Shown here: positions 39,501 through 49,634 of the stretch, in pieces | How the letters are laid out: each line of letters begins with the position of its first letter | Position numbering within the stretch: the first letter of the stretch is position 1 | Origin: Mycoplasma miroungigenitalium | Lineage (GTDB): Bacteria > Bacillota_I > Bacilli_A > Mycoplasmatales > Metamycoplasmataceae | Length of the DNA: 64,000 bases | Assembly: GCF_013008635.1 (NCBI RefSeq) | Contig: NZ_CP053096.1 | Span: 62,001-126,000, forward strand | Reading direction: 5' to 3' | Notes under the pieces: model-generated | What the model saw: the letters and a program-made list of their open reading frames with translations, nothing else | The model's database searches: none | What the model was told of the DNA's origin: nothing | Translations under genes and position numbers: made by a program

Positions 39501-42500
39501 TCTTAATTTGTTTAGTTTTTGTTTGAACATTAAATGCATTTATTTCTTTAAAGTAGAAATTATTTTTTACGGTTGTTGCTCCAGTTTTGTTAACTTCTTC
39601 AACTTCATGAGTGATTTTAGTTAATAGATCAGTTAAATCTTGTGAAGGATCGCTTTCACCTTTTGCTGATTCGACTTGTTTTTGTGCTTCAGCAACAACA
39701 ATAGCCAAATCTGCATACTTACTGAATAATGAATGAACAGAAAGACCTTCATTTTTAAGTCTGTTAATTTTTTCTAAATCATCAGTAGATTTTATTTTTG
39801 AAATTTCAGTTATTTTTTCAACATAGAATATTTTTCTGTCAATATTTAATTCATTGAAGGCAGTTGAATCAATAGTTGAATGATTGGTTGTTATAAATTT
39901 ATCTTCTTCATCATAAGCATTTTTCAAAGCTTCAAACGCCGATTTTCGAGCCTCATAAAGATCTTTAGCTTTTGAGAAGTATTCAGGTAACGCTTTAGAT
40001 TTCACTGATATAGCATTTGAAAGCGCTGTTGAATCAAACTCGCCAGTAGGCACTTCAACAACAGAATCTAAGACAGCTTGTCCAAGATTTAATTTATCGG
40101 CCTCATAACCATAAACTTTATTATCAAATAATCAATCACCTTTATCGTATTCTTTTAGCAATTCTAATTGTTTATTAACCAATTTAGTAAATTTAATTAC
40201 AATACTATCTAATGATTGGACTTTTGTTGTATCTGAGTTAATTTGTGTGTTTTTAGCAAAATCTTCAAGTTTAGCATAATAATTTTTAGTTTCTGTTTGT
40301 TTGGATTCCAAATCACTTTGACCTTTCAAACCAAGTCTGTATGTAACATTTTGAATGACGGCTTTCAATTGAGTCATGTTCTTATTCAATGAAACAACTT
40401 TATTTAGTTTTCTTAAATTGTTTTTAATTGATTGCTTAATATTCATTAAATTACTAAATTGAGCAGGGTCTCTATACGCTTCGCGTGCTTGAGCAAATTG
40501 TTTTTCAAGATCGGCTTTAATTGAATTAACAACATCAATAACCGGCCCCTCAGTATCAGATACAGTTTGAACTTCTTCTTTAACTTTTTTAACAACTTCT
40601 GCTAGATCTAAAATGTTGTCGATATTGTTTCTAACAACAGCTATTTTACTGTCAATTTCTAAAATAGCGGCATTGTCCTCATCTTTATTACCTGTGTTAG
40701 GAATGCTATTTAGTTCATTTTGGTATTGTTTGATTAGTCCTTGTGCCCCTGTGATCGCAGCCTGCGATTCGGGGTCGTGTTGTTGTGATTGATATTTCTT
40801 GTCAAACTCTGATTTTACAGCATCAATACGTTCACTTTCATTGGCTTTTAAGTCTTCAAATGATGTTGAGTCCATATATTGATTATGCAGTGCAATCGTT
40901 GCATTGTCAATGTCAGTAACAGTCGCCGATTCAGTCGGAACAGATGCAGCTAATGATTTTTCAAGAACGATTCTTTTATCTTCTTGATCAGCAACTTTTT
41001 TAATTCTGTCAACTACAATTTTTTGCTCATCTAAAAGCAACTTCATTGACTCAATTCTTCGTTTTTGCTCAATGACGTCTTCTGGTTTATCAAGTCTATT
41101 TACAGTATCATCGATAGCTTTAATAGTTTTATTAATTTTGTCAATCATTAATTGCGAGTCTTCACCATTAATAGTTGATAGTGCCGGGTCGGCTTTAAGT
41201 GTTTCTTGCAGTATTCTGACTTTAGCTTCTAACAATGCTTTTTCGTTTTTGAATGCATCTTTTTGATAACAAATTTCAAATTGTTTTCTAATGTTTTCAA
41301 AATCGTCCATAACAGCCTTATCATGGGCACTAGGGCCGCCTTCAGAAGGAGAATTTGTATCAATAAGCACGTCGAATTTAGCTTTTAATTTTTGGATTTC
41401 AGAACCTTTTTCAGTAGTGGCCTCTCCATCTTTAACTAAAGTGTCAAAGTTTTGTTCTTTTTCTTTATTTAAAAATGTATTTAATGAATTCATTACATTA
41501 TTTTTGGCGTTATTGAAATCTGTAACAATTTGAAGTTTGGCAACAGAATATTGATCAACGTAAAGTCTTACTCTACCTTTAACAGCTTCTAAATCTGCTT
41601 TCGTTGAACTTGGATCTGCTAATTTTGTTTGTTCGGCTGCAATTTTTGCTTGGATATCTTCATCTAATTTTGCAAAAATAACTCTTTCATATTTATTATT
41701 TTCAGGGGTATTATGTTGATTTTCTTTAACCTTAATTAATTTATCTAATTCAATTTTAGCTTCTTTAGATGTTTCAATTTTGCCAAGCATTTCCTCTAGA
41801 GCAAGGATTTTGTCATTAATTTTATTAGGTTTATCTGAAATAACAGCACGACTAGCATTAATTACGCCCTTGAAATTAGTACGTAATTCCGGATATTCTT
41901 TTTCACTAATTTTAGAAAATTCGATAGTACATTCTTTAATTTTTGCAAGCAGTTTTTGTTGGTCAGCTAGTTTACCAGCTACTGAATCCGCGTTCAAACT
42001 AGATGTTTGATATTTATCGGCAACTTTTTGTTGTAATGATTTTATTTCATCGTTTATTGCTTTTATTTTCTTAGAATTTTCAGCTAATTTTTCTTCAGCA
42101 GTCACAATTTGAGGCTGATTGTAAGTTTGTCTATCATCTTTAATCTCTAATTTTTCTTTGTATAAACGATCTAATTCAACTTGTTTTTCAGCAATTTGGT
42201 TATTTAGTGTTTCGATTTCTCTCTTTGCTGCTTCCAATTCAGATAATGCAATATTTTTTTCATTCTCAAAAACATTAATATCACTTACCAACATGCTGTA
42301 TGGCTCGTTTGTAATTTGATCATTACCAATATCGTCGGCTGTGATTTTATGATTATTAAGAATTAATTGTTCTCTTTTTAGTTTAGCTTTTGCAACATTT
42401 TGCTTAATTTCATTAGTTAAATCATCGATATCGCGGTTCTTCATATTAATTCAACCACGGTTATGTTCATCCGGAATAAACATAATGTTGTCGATGATAT

Positions 42501-45278
42501 TTTGTAATTTTTCAATTTCAATTGAAATTATATCGTTCGATGAACTCAACTCATCAGCGATAGATTTCATTTCCTTTTTAGAAGCTTCAGACTTGAATAA
42601 CGAATCTTTTTCAGCGTCAGTTTTTAAGCTTGAGGCCACTTCACGTGATTGTCTGTGTTCACTAATAAGTTTTTGTAGACTTAGCTCCATTTCGGATACA
42701 GCTTCGATAGCATCACGAAGCACGTCCATTTGGTTAGCTAATTCTTGACGGGCATCTTTTTTGTCTAATTCAGAATCATAATGTGTTTTGTCGTCGTTAA
42801 TAACCTTAGCTTTTTCAATCAATTTATCCAATGCATCACGCATTTTAGCTTCAGCTGGGGTAAACTCTTCGCCAGGTTTACGGTTTTTGGCAAATGTATC
42901 GTCAAGTAATTTTGAAATAACGCCTGATGCGTTTTGAGCTTCAAGATTACTGCGTTTTTCGTTGAAATCTTCCAATGCTTTTTTAAGTTTTTCTTGGATT
43001 TCAGGTAGATTGTGTTGAGTAGGGTCATTAAGTGCTTGGTCTGCTTGTTGTTTTAGTGTAGAAAGTTTTTTCAATTCTTCAGCAAGATAAATTTTAACGT
43101 TGTCATTATCTTTAACAACTTCCAAAATATTTGAAGATTCATCACGAGTTTTTTCTAGTTCTTTGGCTTCAATTATTTTTTGTGCGTAAACGTCTTGTAA
43201 TTCACTCAATTCTCTAATGCGTTGTTGCTTTTGTTTAAAAGTTAATTTGTCATTAGTTTGTAGCAATTCAATTTCGTTAGCAATTTTAGCAATGTGTTCG
43301 GTTAATTGTTTTTTAACTGGAGAACCATCTTCACTTCAAGTTTCCTTAATTTTTACTAATGTATTGTTAGTTTTGTTGATAACAATGTTAGCTTGGTTTG
43401 AAATGATTGCTTTATCGCGTAAATCAAGAGCGAATTTAACTAACCCTCCAGCGATTACGTTTAATTTGTTAACGCCAATTTGGTCTGAGGTGTAAGCAGC
43501 CATTTCGCTACGAATTGCAGTGGAGTTTACTTTAACAAATTTTTCAAAACGTGGTTTTTCTTGTTCTCATAATTTTTTAAGTTCAGGTGAAATGGTGTCT
43601 TTATCCATTTGTTCTTGAATTTGACTTAGTAATATTGATAATTCTTGTTTATTGATAGTTCTTTCAACTTCAACAGATTGTTCAAAAGTATCCGCAATAG
43701 TGTTTAAATTTGCAGACTTAAAGTCAACTAAAAGCAATTTCTTGTTAGTTTCAGTTAGAGCATTAATTTTTTCTTGGTCGTTTACGATTGATTCATGTGT
43801 AAGGTCGCTTCCTGCAGAAAATTGAATTTGTTGGCTTAGTTTAGTGTATTTGTCTTGATAAAAATCTTTAATTTCTTTAGTTGTTTCGACTAAAGAAATA
43901 ACATCGTTAAGTTCGCTGACATATTTAAAGAAGTCTGTGTAAACTAATTGATCTACTTTAGTATTCAATTCATTAACTAATTCTTGGTCAAATTGACCTG
44001 AATTATTAGTATCTTTTTCAATTGAATTCTTAGCATCTAGCAATACTCTATTCGCAATTCTAACAGAGTTAATTTGTTTAGATAATTCAGAAATAACTTT
44101 GTGTGCGTCAGTATAATCTTTACTATCTATAAATTTTTGGGCTGATTTAAGAGAATTTTCAAGCGCTGATTTGAATTGATGTTGAATTTTATCTAATAAT
44201 TTTTTGCCTTCTTCAATTTGTTTTTTAATGAACGGAATAATTTCGGCATCGGTAGATAAGAAATATGTTGCTGTTCTGTTAGTAATTGAAGAAACATAAT
44301 CACTTAAAATTTGACCAATTTCAACTTCATTATCATCGTTTATATTAATTACATTGAAATTTAAATGACCTTTATTTTGTTGGATAAATGTTTCAACGAT
44401 GTCTAATTCGTAATAAATTTTATCTTTGATTGCTTGTTCAAGTTCAAAAGTTGAAACTTGTTTTTTTGCTTCAATTATTTGACTTAAAATCTTATCAACT
44501 TGTTGCTGGTTGTTAGTAGTTTCAGCATCATATAGTTTCGCACTTTGAATATCAAATAATTCATTCAAGGTTTCAACATTATCTCTTGAAATGGTTTCTT
44601 GAGCTAAACGTTTATTGATAAAATCAATTACTTTATTGACTTTATCAACTTTCTTTCCTAAATGCAAGTTATCAACATTTGCAATAATATTTAAAACGAA
44701 AACATTTGTTTTTAATTCCAAATCAAAAACAATCTTCTTTTGCAATTCATAAATTCTGTTGAATTCATTGACGAATTCCTCTTTATTACCATTTTTACCA
44801 AATTTTTCTACCGCATCATTAAAATCGTGTTTTAAGTCGGGTGATTTAATTAATAAACTAAATTCTTTGACTGCTAGTTTTATCTCGTCCTCTGATTTAG
44901 CTTCAGTTAATTTAATGTAGGAACTAATGACTTAAGATTGTTTCTACTATCCAGCATATTTTTAATTGATGCTCTTGAATCGTTTGTTTGATCTTTAACC
45001 CTATTCGCCATCAATTGTTTTGAAGAATTGATTGCAGCCTGTAATTTGCTTTTTGAATCTGCACTTCAATTTTGAACACTATCTGACTTAATTAACTCTT
45101 CTGCTTTTTTTGCGACATCATCTAATTCTGTATATGCAACAGTTTCGATGTCTTTAACTTGTAAATCCGCTTCGGAATGCAGCAATGGTACAGTAACAGC
45201 CAATGCGGCAGCTGGGATTCCGGCTATCAATCAAGCTGCTAAAGCTTTTCTTTTGTTTTTCTTCTTGTTTTCTGACAT
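36511..45278 (-). CDS. Giant coiled-coil membrane protein A (about 2,922 aa, one frameshift)
   Basis: The N-terminus is MSENKKKNKRKALAAW, then a hydrophobic segment (about residues 13-33) with a possible cleavage site AHS-like, followed by helical sequence. The first frame ends at TAA 44907-44909 after 123 codons; the next frame is open from 44931 and runs to the TAA at 36511-36513. A total of 8,768 bases is one short of a multiple of three, so one missing base near 44907-44940 explains the break. The body is about 2,350 residues of predicted coiled coil. The last 450 residues are Trp- and aromatic-rich and share a segment with protein B (IDITKNQEVLDLFKTFNI ... VKVLL). It begins 14 bases after the 73-residue gene, behind AAAAGGAGA. 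Confidence 0.88.
44907..44940 (-). other. Frameshift site in giant protein A
   Basis: Upstream frame reads ...NNLKSLVPTLN and stops; the downstream frame reads VISSYIKLTEAKSEDE. Adding one A in CTTAAGTC would give NLKVISSYIKLTEAKS and one uninterrupted gene. No homopolymer longer than three bases lies in the overlap, so simple slippage-type phase variation is not indicated. Confidence 0.8.
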
Positions 45279-45292
45279 AAAATCTCCTTTTA

Positions 45293-45514
45293 TTATTTAT
45301 TAAACAGATTAAATAATCCGTGGGCACGTTGATTCGCGGTTCATAATAAACCATCTTTGTGCGACCCTTGATATATCAAAAAATCTGCAATATATGCAAT
45401 TGCTAATGCAATAACCACAATAAATATAATCGTGAATATAATTGTAATTACTTTGAGCGCAACATTCTTTTTCTCTTTACTTTGTGAAGAGACATTTTGT
45501 GATGTTTGATCCAT
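45293..45514 (-). CDS. Small single-pass membrane protein, first gene of the giant-protein operon (73 aa)
   Basis: Polar Ser/Gln/Lys-rich N-terminus (about 20 residues), one strong transmembrane segment (VITIIFTIIFIVVIALAIAYI, about residues 22-45), then a short tail ending RAHGLFNLFNK. One Trp is encoded by TGA. The AGAAAGGA ribosome site and the 14-base gap to gene A indicate one transcript. The family is unknown to me. Position suggests an accessory role for the two giant proteins, for example an anchor, chaperone or export partner; this is inference from linkage. Confidence 0.78.
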
Positions 45515-45552
45515 AAAATCCTTTCTAATAATCTTATTATTTTATTTAAATA

Positions 45553-45558
45553 ATTATA
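45553..45558 (-). promoter_or_regulatory. Candidate -10 box of the giant-protein operon
   Basis: Minus-strand TATAAT about 39 bases before the ATG of the 73-residue gene. The -35 region is not clear. Confidence 0.4.
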
Positions 45559-45797
45559 TTCCAATTATTTTAGAAGAATCACGAGCGCAAAAAAAGAACG
45601 TTTTTTTATCAATATATCTTCATTTTTAAGCTTATTAACAACGCTTTTTGACTATTTTTGTAGCAACATTAGGAAAAAATGATTAAAAACTGAAAAAAAA
45701 TTTGCACGTTTTTACCAATTCAATTGAAATATGAGTAAATTAGTAATTTTTTTTGGTCAGTAACAGATAAAAAAATAAGTATATATCGTTTTAAAGT

Positions 45798-45815
45798 AAA
45801 CTCATAAATGAGTTT
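45798..45815. repeat. Perfect inverted repeat AAACTCAT-AA-ATGAGTTT
   Basis: Eight-base arms and a 2-base centre form a compact operator-like palindrome about 240 bases from both divergent starts. No T run follows, so it is not a terminator. Confidence 0.6.
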
Positions 45816-46047
45816 AAATATAAAAAAACTGAAAATAAATAAAATATTTCCACATTTTTTATAATTATAGACAGCAAATCAATAATTTTTGGTGATTTCA
45901 ATGAGAAAAAATAAATAAATTTCAGTAATTAAGGGATTATCATTTCTAAAAAAAGATTAAAATATCATTAATTGATTCAAAATAATAAAAAAATTTTTTA
46001 AGATGAAAAATTGCTGTTTTGCAGTTATAAATGATGAAAGGAAAAAA

Positions 46048-47028
46048 ATGAAAGACACAAACAAAACGAATGAAGCTGTTCAAAAAGCAATTAATGAAAT
46101 AACTAAAAAATTTGGCGATGAAGCAATAACTTTTTTTGATAACGAAGTAATAAATACACCTATAAAAACCATTCCAACTGGCTCTTATTTATTAAATGAA
46201 GCGCTTGGTATAGGAGGCTATCCACAGGGAAGAATAATTGAAATATTTGGGCCAGAAAGCGGAGGCAAAACAACTCTATGTTTACACGCTATTGCGGAAG
46301 TGCAAAAAATGGGCGGTGTTGCAGCATTCATTGATGCTGAACATTCAATTGATCCAAGTTATGCAAAAAATCTAGGCATTGATTTCTCTAAAGTCATTTT
46401 ATCTCAGCCAGATAGCGGCGAACAAGCAATGCAAATAGTGGACTATTTAGCCAAAAGTGGAGCTATTGACTTAATTATTGTTGACTCTGTAGCTGCGTTG
46501 GTTCCTGAGGCTGAATTAAATGGTGAAATGGGTGAACAACAAATTGGGGCGCATGCAAGATTAATGTCTAAAGCCTTAAGAAAAATTACTGCAACATTAA
46601 ATAAAACAAATACAACGATTATTTTTGTTAATCAAATTAGAGAAAAAATCGGGGTAATGTTTGGCAATCCTGAGACAACAACAGGTGGAAGAGCATTAAA
46701 ATTTTATGCTTCAATCAGGTTAGAAGTTCGAAGAATTTCATCTATTATTGACGGAAAAGATATAATCGGTAACGATATAAGAATCAAAGTAGTTAAAAAT
46801 AAATTAGCGCCTCCTTTTAAATCTTTACAGACTGAAATAGTATTTGGTCAAGGAATTGATTATCTTGGTGAATTAATTGAGCTAGCATCAATAAAAGGAA
46901 TCATATCCAAAAAAGGATCTTGATATTCATACAAAGATGAAAATTTATGTCAAGGAAAAAAAGCATTAAAAGAATTGTTGAAACTAAATAAAGAACTTAA
47001 AGAAGAAATTGAAAATTTATGTATATAA
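46048..47028 (+). CDS. recA: Recombinase RecA
   Basis: DNA strand-exchange ATPase, 326 residues. The start MKDTNKTNEA is chosen because GAAAGGA lies before it; an in-frame ATG 15 codons upstream lacks a ribosome site. Walker A is GPESGGKTT (residues about 68-76), Walker B is LIIVDSVAAL, and the RecA signature ALKFYASIRLEVRR is intact, as are the DNA-binding loops (GEMGEQQIGAHARLMSKALR, and FGNPETTTGG). The usual Walker A text is GPESSGKTT, so Ser is replaced by Gly. One TGA Trp is near the end. The protein stops early and lacks most of the acidic C-terminal tail of longer RecA proteins. Confidence 0.97.
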
Positions 47029-47061
47029 AAAGGCGTGGAATAAACAATTTCCACGCTTTTC
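47029..47061 (+). terminator. recA terminator
   Basis: AAAAGGCGTGGAA and TTCCACGCTTTT arms (one bulged G) with a T run, directly after the recA stop. Confidence 0.8.
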
Positions 47062-47103
47062 TAATCTATTTGTTTATAAATAATTAATTATTTTTTAAAC
47101 AAA

Positions 47104-47320
47104 CTATCAACAATCATTAATATCCGAAACAAAATTGACAAATAATAAACTAAGAATACCTCATACTAAAATTTCATTACTATCACCTGAATCAAGTTTC
47201 ATAAGGGCAATAATTCCAAACACAAGAGGTAAAATAATCAGAATAAATAAATCATGCTAAGTATTAAGAAAACTTTAGTAATAGTTTTAAGTGTTTGATC
47301 TTTAATTATTAATTTCTATC
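47104..47320 (-). pseudogene. Remnant of a small membrane protein
   Basis: Two minus-strand frames join into one hydrophobic protein after a single frame change near 47260. They give LKTITKVFLILSMIYLF, then ILIILPLVFGIIALMKL, then VWGILSLLFVNFVSDI, ending in TAG. Three hydrophobic stretches and a basic lead fit a decayed small membrane protein of a type common in mycoplasmas. No ribosome site or start is evident. Confidence 0.45.
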
Positions 47321-47451
47321 TTAAATATATTGCGATATTAATATAGTATATTTGGCGAAGTTTTTTTATTAAATAAATATGTGCATATCGCAAACTAACA
47401 ATATTTTTAAACAATTGTGATAATATTATTCTAGTAGATAAGAGGATGTAA

Positions 47452-48276
47452 ATGCCAAATAAAAAAATAAATTTATTGTTCATTGGAGATATATTCGGAC
47501 AACCCGGTATCGATATGGTGACAAAACATATAAATAACATCAAAGAAAAATACAAAATAGATGCTGTTGTTGCTCAGTGTGAAAACGTAACAAAACGTAA
47601 AGGGTTTATCAAAAGTGATTATGAACAATTAAAACGCTGTGGCGTAGATGTTTGCACGCTTGGGAATCATGTCTGGGCTCAAGAAGGTATTTTCGAAATT
47701 ATTAATAATGATGATGTTGTTAGACCATTAAATATTCCAAACTCATATGCGGGTCACGGAACAACAATAATTAAATTGAAAAATGGTTCGACATTAAGAG
47801 TAACATCTTTAATGGGTATAACATTTAACAAATTATTAAATCCTTGAAAACATGAATTTGCTGACAATTTTTTTGATGCAATAGATAACGTTATTCAATA
47901 TGGTGAAAAAACTGATTTTCATTTTATCGATTTTCACGGAGAAACAACAAGTGAAAAAGCGGTATTGGGGCTCTATTTGGATGGTAAAGTAGATGCGCTG
48001 TGTGGAACACATACTCATGTCCAAACAAACGATGCCAGAGTTTTAGAAAAAGGAACTTGTTTTATAACTGATGCTGGTATGGTAGGGCCTTATAATTGCG
48101 CCATTGGAGCCAATTTTGACGAAGTGTATCAACATATGCGCTATGGTGCATTCAGTAAATTTCAAGTTTCAAAAAACTGTTGTCAATTCAACGCAGTTGT
48201 TATGGAACTAAACACTGTAAATAAATCAGATAATAAGATTCAAACTATCACTATATTACCCGAAAGCAATAGCTAA
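47452..48276 (+). CDS. YmdB-family metallophosphoesterase (2',3'-cyclic-nucleotide phosphodiesterase)
   Basis: 274 residues of the calcineurin-like YmdB family, known to hydrolyse cyclic nucleotides in Bacillus and Mycoplasma relatives. The metal-binding motifs are FIGDIFGQPG (about 9-18), the ENVTKRKG segment that replaces the commoner ENAAGGxG, TLGNHVW (about 72-78), IDFHGETTSEK (about 163-173) and GTHTHVQTND (about 185-194). One TGA Trp is present (LNPWKHEF). In Firmicutes ymdB often sits near rny and recA, and here it follows recA. An AAGAGGATG ribosome site precedes the ATG. Confidence 0.93.
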
Positions 48277-48283
48277 ATTTTGG

Positions 48284-48313
48284 AATAGCATTATTTGGGT
48301 GCTATTTTTATTT
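48284..48313 (+). terminator. Terminator of the YmdB-like gene
   Basis: AATAGCA and TGCTATT arms, T-rich downstream, eight bases after the stop. Confidence 0.75.
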
Positions 48314-48340
48314 ATTCAATACAAAAACGTGTAGATTAGT

Positions 48341-48369
48341 AAAAAAATCAACCTCAGTGGCTGATTTTA
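48341..48369 (-). terminator. Terminator of the glyS-dnaG-rpoD-dUTPase operon
   Basis: On the minus strand AAAATCAgCC-ACTGA-GGtTGATTTTTTT; it overlaps the dUTPase stop codon. Confidence 0.75.
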
Positions 48370-48858
48370 ATAATGGTTTTTGATGCGATCAAAATTTTTC
48401 TTATTTTTGACCTCATATCATTTGAAAATTTCTTCTTCAGTATAATCAAGCAATTTCGCACAGCCCAGAGATAGACTTAGCAATTCACTGATTATATCAG
48501 CGTTTACTTTGCCTTTGGCATCACTGGCAATTTTGAATATTTCCAAGATTTGATCTGTTGGAAATTTTGAAACAATTTTAGGTTCAATAAAAGGATTAAC
48601 ATTTAATTTATATGCATACGATCCTAGAAAATGTAACACATCTGCAAATTCTTCTAGAGCGGCTTCCTTATTAACGTTTTTATGTTTTTTTCAATATTTA
48701 AAACATTGAACTTCGTTAGCAAATTCAGCAAATTCAACTAAAACCGCCAGCAATCATTTTGCTTCTCATTCTTCAGGCATGACGTGTCCCAGATCTTCAC
48801 GAGAATTAATTGCGTCATCAAGTGTTTTTTGCATTTTAAATATATTTGTAAAATCCAT
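48367..48858 (-). CDS. Dimeric dUTPase / all-alpha NTP pyrophosphatase (dUTPase_2 type)
   Basis: 163 residues, all helical. The metal and substrate motif is spread over PEEWEAKWLLAVLVEFAEFANEVQCFKYWKKHK (about 28-62, with Trp codons as TGA) and EEFADVLHFLGSYAYKL (about 69-86). This matches the E-x-x-E ... E-x-x-D pattern of dimeric dUTPases that hydrolyse dUTP to dUMP. The enzyme limits uracil in DNA and provides dUMP for thymidylate. It is the last gene of the operon and its ribosome site (TAGGAGAAAA) overlaps the stop of the Nif3-like gene. Confidence 0.85.
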
Positions 48859-48866
48859 TTTTTCTC

Positions 48867-49634
48867 CTAAATATTTTTGTAAGGTTCTCCGATATAAATC
48901 GGCGTTACTTTTATGGTTGTAAATTTTTGTTGTAATTGTTCTGTAATATCACTGACAAAGACTTGTTCATCTAAATGTGATAATTCTAAAATATCTATAT
49001 TATGTTCTTTATATAACAATCATTCATTTCATTTAATATCACTGACTAATATTAATTCTATTCCTTTAGTGCTTAATTCATGGGCTAGAGTAGCTGGACC
49101 TGAACCAGATAAAATAGCGACTTTTTGATATTTTCTATCTAAATCAGAAACGTTAGTTCTAAAATTATTTAATTTCAAATAATTGCTTAATTTATTAGTA
49201 AGTTCATTAATAGATAAACTTGCATTTAGTACGCAGGGATAAGTCTCATGATAATCTATATGATCGCTAAAACCCAATCTAAAACCAATTTGATGTGATG
49301 TTCCTAATGCATTATTATCGTAATTGGTATGAAACGCTAAGACATTTATACGATGTTTTTTAATAATTTCTAACATTGACTTTTTATAAGGCGCCGCTAA
49401 AAACTCATCTTTTCACGTTGGCATAAATTTAAATGGGTGGTGAACTAAAATTAAATTTGAATTGGTTTCTAAAGCTTTATTTAAAACCGCAGTTGTTAAA
49501 TCAATTGCGACAACAACACCTGTTATTTTTTCACTTAAATTAAATTTAACACTAAATCCCGTTGGATCTCAAATTTCTGCTGCTTCTAATGGGTAGTTAT
49601 TAAGTAAATATTGAGTAATCTTTCTTAATTGCAT
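48867..49634 (-). CDS. Nif3 / DUF34-family metal-binding protein
   Basis: 255 residues of the NIF3-like (GTP cyclohydrolase I type 2) superfamily. Visible motifs are WDPTGFSVKF near the start, LVHHPFKFMP (about 62-71) and AFHTNYDNNALG (about 99-110), which supply the metal-binding His and Asp residues, and the C-terminal ILSGSGPATLAHEL (about 169-182). The usual xxGxGx3 text is intact. Function in bacteria is not settled. Gene order sigA then nif3-like is common in Firmicutes and mollicutes. The ATG touches the sigma factor stop (TAATG type). Confidence 0.9.

Larger units (their letters stand above)
45515..46047. other. Divergent control region, giant-protein operon / recA
   Basis: A 530-base, very AT-rich stretch with long A and T tracts and no credible gene. 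A minus-strand TATAAT box (45553-45558, in TTGGAATATAAT) is the best promoter candidate for the leftward operon. A perfect inverted repeat lies at 45798-45815. No convincing recA promoter or SOS box is seen. Confidence 0.55.

Noticed and set aside
31178-43495. Plus-strand open frames of 60-117 codons across the giant genes
   Set aside because: They are antisense to the long coding frames and consist of the hydrophobic Ser/Leu/Phe text expected opposite Lys/Glu/Asn codons.
44907-44940. Phase-variation switch by homopolymer slippage in giant gene A
   Set aside because: No run longer than three identical bases or short tandem repeat lies in the frame-overlap region.
45154-45354. Minus-strand open frame of 66 codons over the start of giant gene A
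   Set aside because: It is in a different frame from the signal-anchored start with the AAAAGGAGA ribosome site and has no plausible product.
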